Positions 63,392 to 64,000 of a DNA stretch of 64,000 nt are shown piece by piece. A program made the position numbers and the translations under genes. The number at the start of each line of letters is the position of its first letter. Position 1 is the first letter of the stretch. Source of the stretch: Bog-756 sp963718405 (GTDB lineage Bacteria; Actinomycetota; Acidimicrobiia; Acidimicrobiales; RAAP-2); NCBI GenBank assembly GCA_963718405.1, contig CAVQYZ010000001.1, positions 372,001 through 436,000 of the forward strand, read 5' to 3'. The notes under the pieces are model-generated. The model saw only the letters and a list, made by a program, of their open reading frames with translations. It did not search any database and was not told where the DNA came from.

Positions 63392-64000
63392 TCAGCCCGG
63401 TGAGCTGTCCACCGGCCGGAAGGAGAAGGGTAGGTCTCCGATCCGGACCAGCACCGAGGCCACCGAGCGTCCCAGGGGGGCCAGGGCGTCATCCAGGCTC
63501 TCGGGCCGTTCGAGGATGGTCTCGTCGAGCTGGCAGGAGCCCTCGTAGGACACCTCGATGGCGCACTCGGGACCATCGACCCCGGTGCCGATGACCTGCT
63601 CGACGGTGGTCGGGCCCCGGACCAGCGGCTCGTCGCCCAACACCTCGAGCTGGACCGGGAGCACGCCGAGGAGGGCCCCGATCTCGTTCTGCCCGGGCAG
63701 CTCGACCAGCCCCTGGACCCGGAAGGCGATCTCCACCAGCACCTCGGGGAGCTCGTCGGGCTCCTCGCCGATGGCCCAGCTGCGGTAGGCGGTCTGGCTC
63801 CAGGTCGGCCAGTCCAGACTGGTGTCGACCCGGATACGGGCCGGGCGGTCCTCCCCGGGCAGGCTGTAGGAGGTCTCGAAGCTGATGTCGCCCAGGAACA
63901 CGTCCACCTGGAAGCGCTCCTCCACCGCCTGGCGCTGCAGGAGCGCCGACTCGAAGGCATGGCGGTGCGAGGTGACGAGTTGGGTGAAGACGTGGTCCAG
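63392..64000 (-). CDS. Unrecognised protein, partial (5' end outside window)
   Basis: An open frame from the window edge to TGA at 63392-63394, about 202 codons visible. The visible part begins LDHVFTQLVTSHRHAFESALL and continues FQVDVFLGDISFETSYSLPGE, then TWSQTAYRSWAIGEEPDELPE, VLVEIAFRVQGLVELPG and a C-terminus rich in acidic residues. It looks like an alpha/beta cytoplasmic protein with no signal, membrane segment or recognisable catalytic motif; I do not recognise the family. An internal GTG at 63925 could start a shorter form but the frame is open and natural upstream. Convergent with the kinase gene. Confidence 0.55.
   Translation of the reverse strand: MDHVFTQLVTSHRHAFESALLQRQAVEERFQVDVFLGDISFETSYSLPGEDRPARIRVDTSLDWPTWSQTAYRSWAIGEEPDELPEVLVEIAFRVQGLVELPGQNEIGALLGVLPVQLEVLGDEPLVRGPTTVEQVIGTGVDGPECAIEVSYEGSCQLDETILERPESLDDALAPLGRSVASVLVRIGDLPFSFRPVDSSPG

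Overview
The window is about 64 kb of high-GC DNA with frequent GTG and TTG starts, many ATGA/GTGA stop-start overlaps and some possible leaderless promoters. Together with actinobacterial-type genes (LLM-class oxidoreductase, an LPxTG-type surface protein, galactofuranosyl/rhamnosyltransferase-like GT2 enzymes, PRC/MgtE-N/CBS plus Nramp pair), this suggests an Actinomycetota chromosome, perhaps Acidimicrobiia. The class is inferred from gene style, not from a marker gene. I saw no rRNA, tRNA, CRISPR array or insertion sequence.

Positions 1-23040 are a surface-glycan locus. It holds GT2 and GT4 glycosyltransferases, an AsnB-type amidotransferase, a NodB-type deacetylase, several methyltransferases, four sulfotransferases (1651-2574, 7501-8479, 11468-12334, 12331-13380), a WbsX-like protein joined to or overlapping a methyltransferase, and two tandem O-acyltransferases with SGNH domains in a visibly less GC-rich stretch. 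It ends with a minus-strand operon of GNAT acetyltransferase, polytopic WecA/MraY-like phosphoglycosyltransferase and DegT sugar aminotransferase. Directly divergent from that operon is cysD-cysN-cysC (23119-25946), which makes PAPS, the donor the sulfotransferases need. The simplest reading is one locus that builds, amidates, deacetylates or acylates, methylates and sulfates a cell-surface polysaccharide or glycolipid.

Positions 26154-40013 carry a Thr-rich LPFTG surface protein, a methyltransferase, three paralogous large GT-C-like membrane proteins (one intact, two frameshifted), a frameshifted YfhO-like membrane protein, a small two-helix membrane protein, a possible glycosyltransferase, a 2-oxoglutarate/Fe(II) oxygenase and a GtrA-family protein. 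Positions 40070-49582 are more metabolic: nucleotidyltransferase, FabH-like ketosynthase with a His-rich leader, thiolase, LLM oxidoreductase, NifU-like Fe-S protein, a MarR regulator with an MFS exporter and a palindromic operator, two tandem small exported proteins each followed by a similar hairpin, and an acyl-CoA dehydrogenase.

Positions 49583-52785 form a metal-ion module: a promoter-like element, a 21-codon proline-rich leader ORF with a perfect Shine-Dalgarno, a PRC/MgtE-N/CBS protein and a divergent Nramp transporter. Positions 52924-57040 hold a GT4/methyltransferase/prenyltransferase-like cassette with a convergent methyltransferase. The window ends with a GT-C membrane protein, an M1 aminopeptidase, a PfkB-family kinase and a partial unknown gene.

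Sixteen single-base frame breaks can be located in eight genes; thirteen are an extra base and three a missing base. This looks like residual long-read sequencing error, but the breaks concentrate in accessory surface genes, so real decay cannot be excluded from sequence alone.
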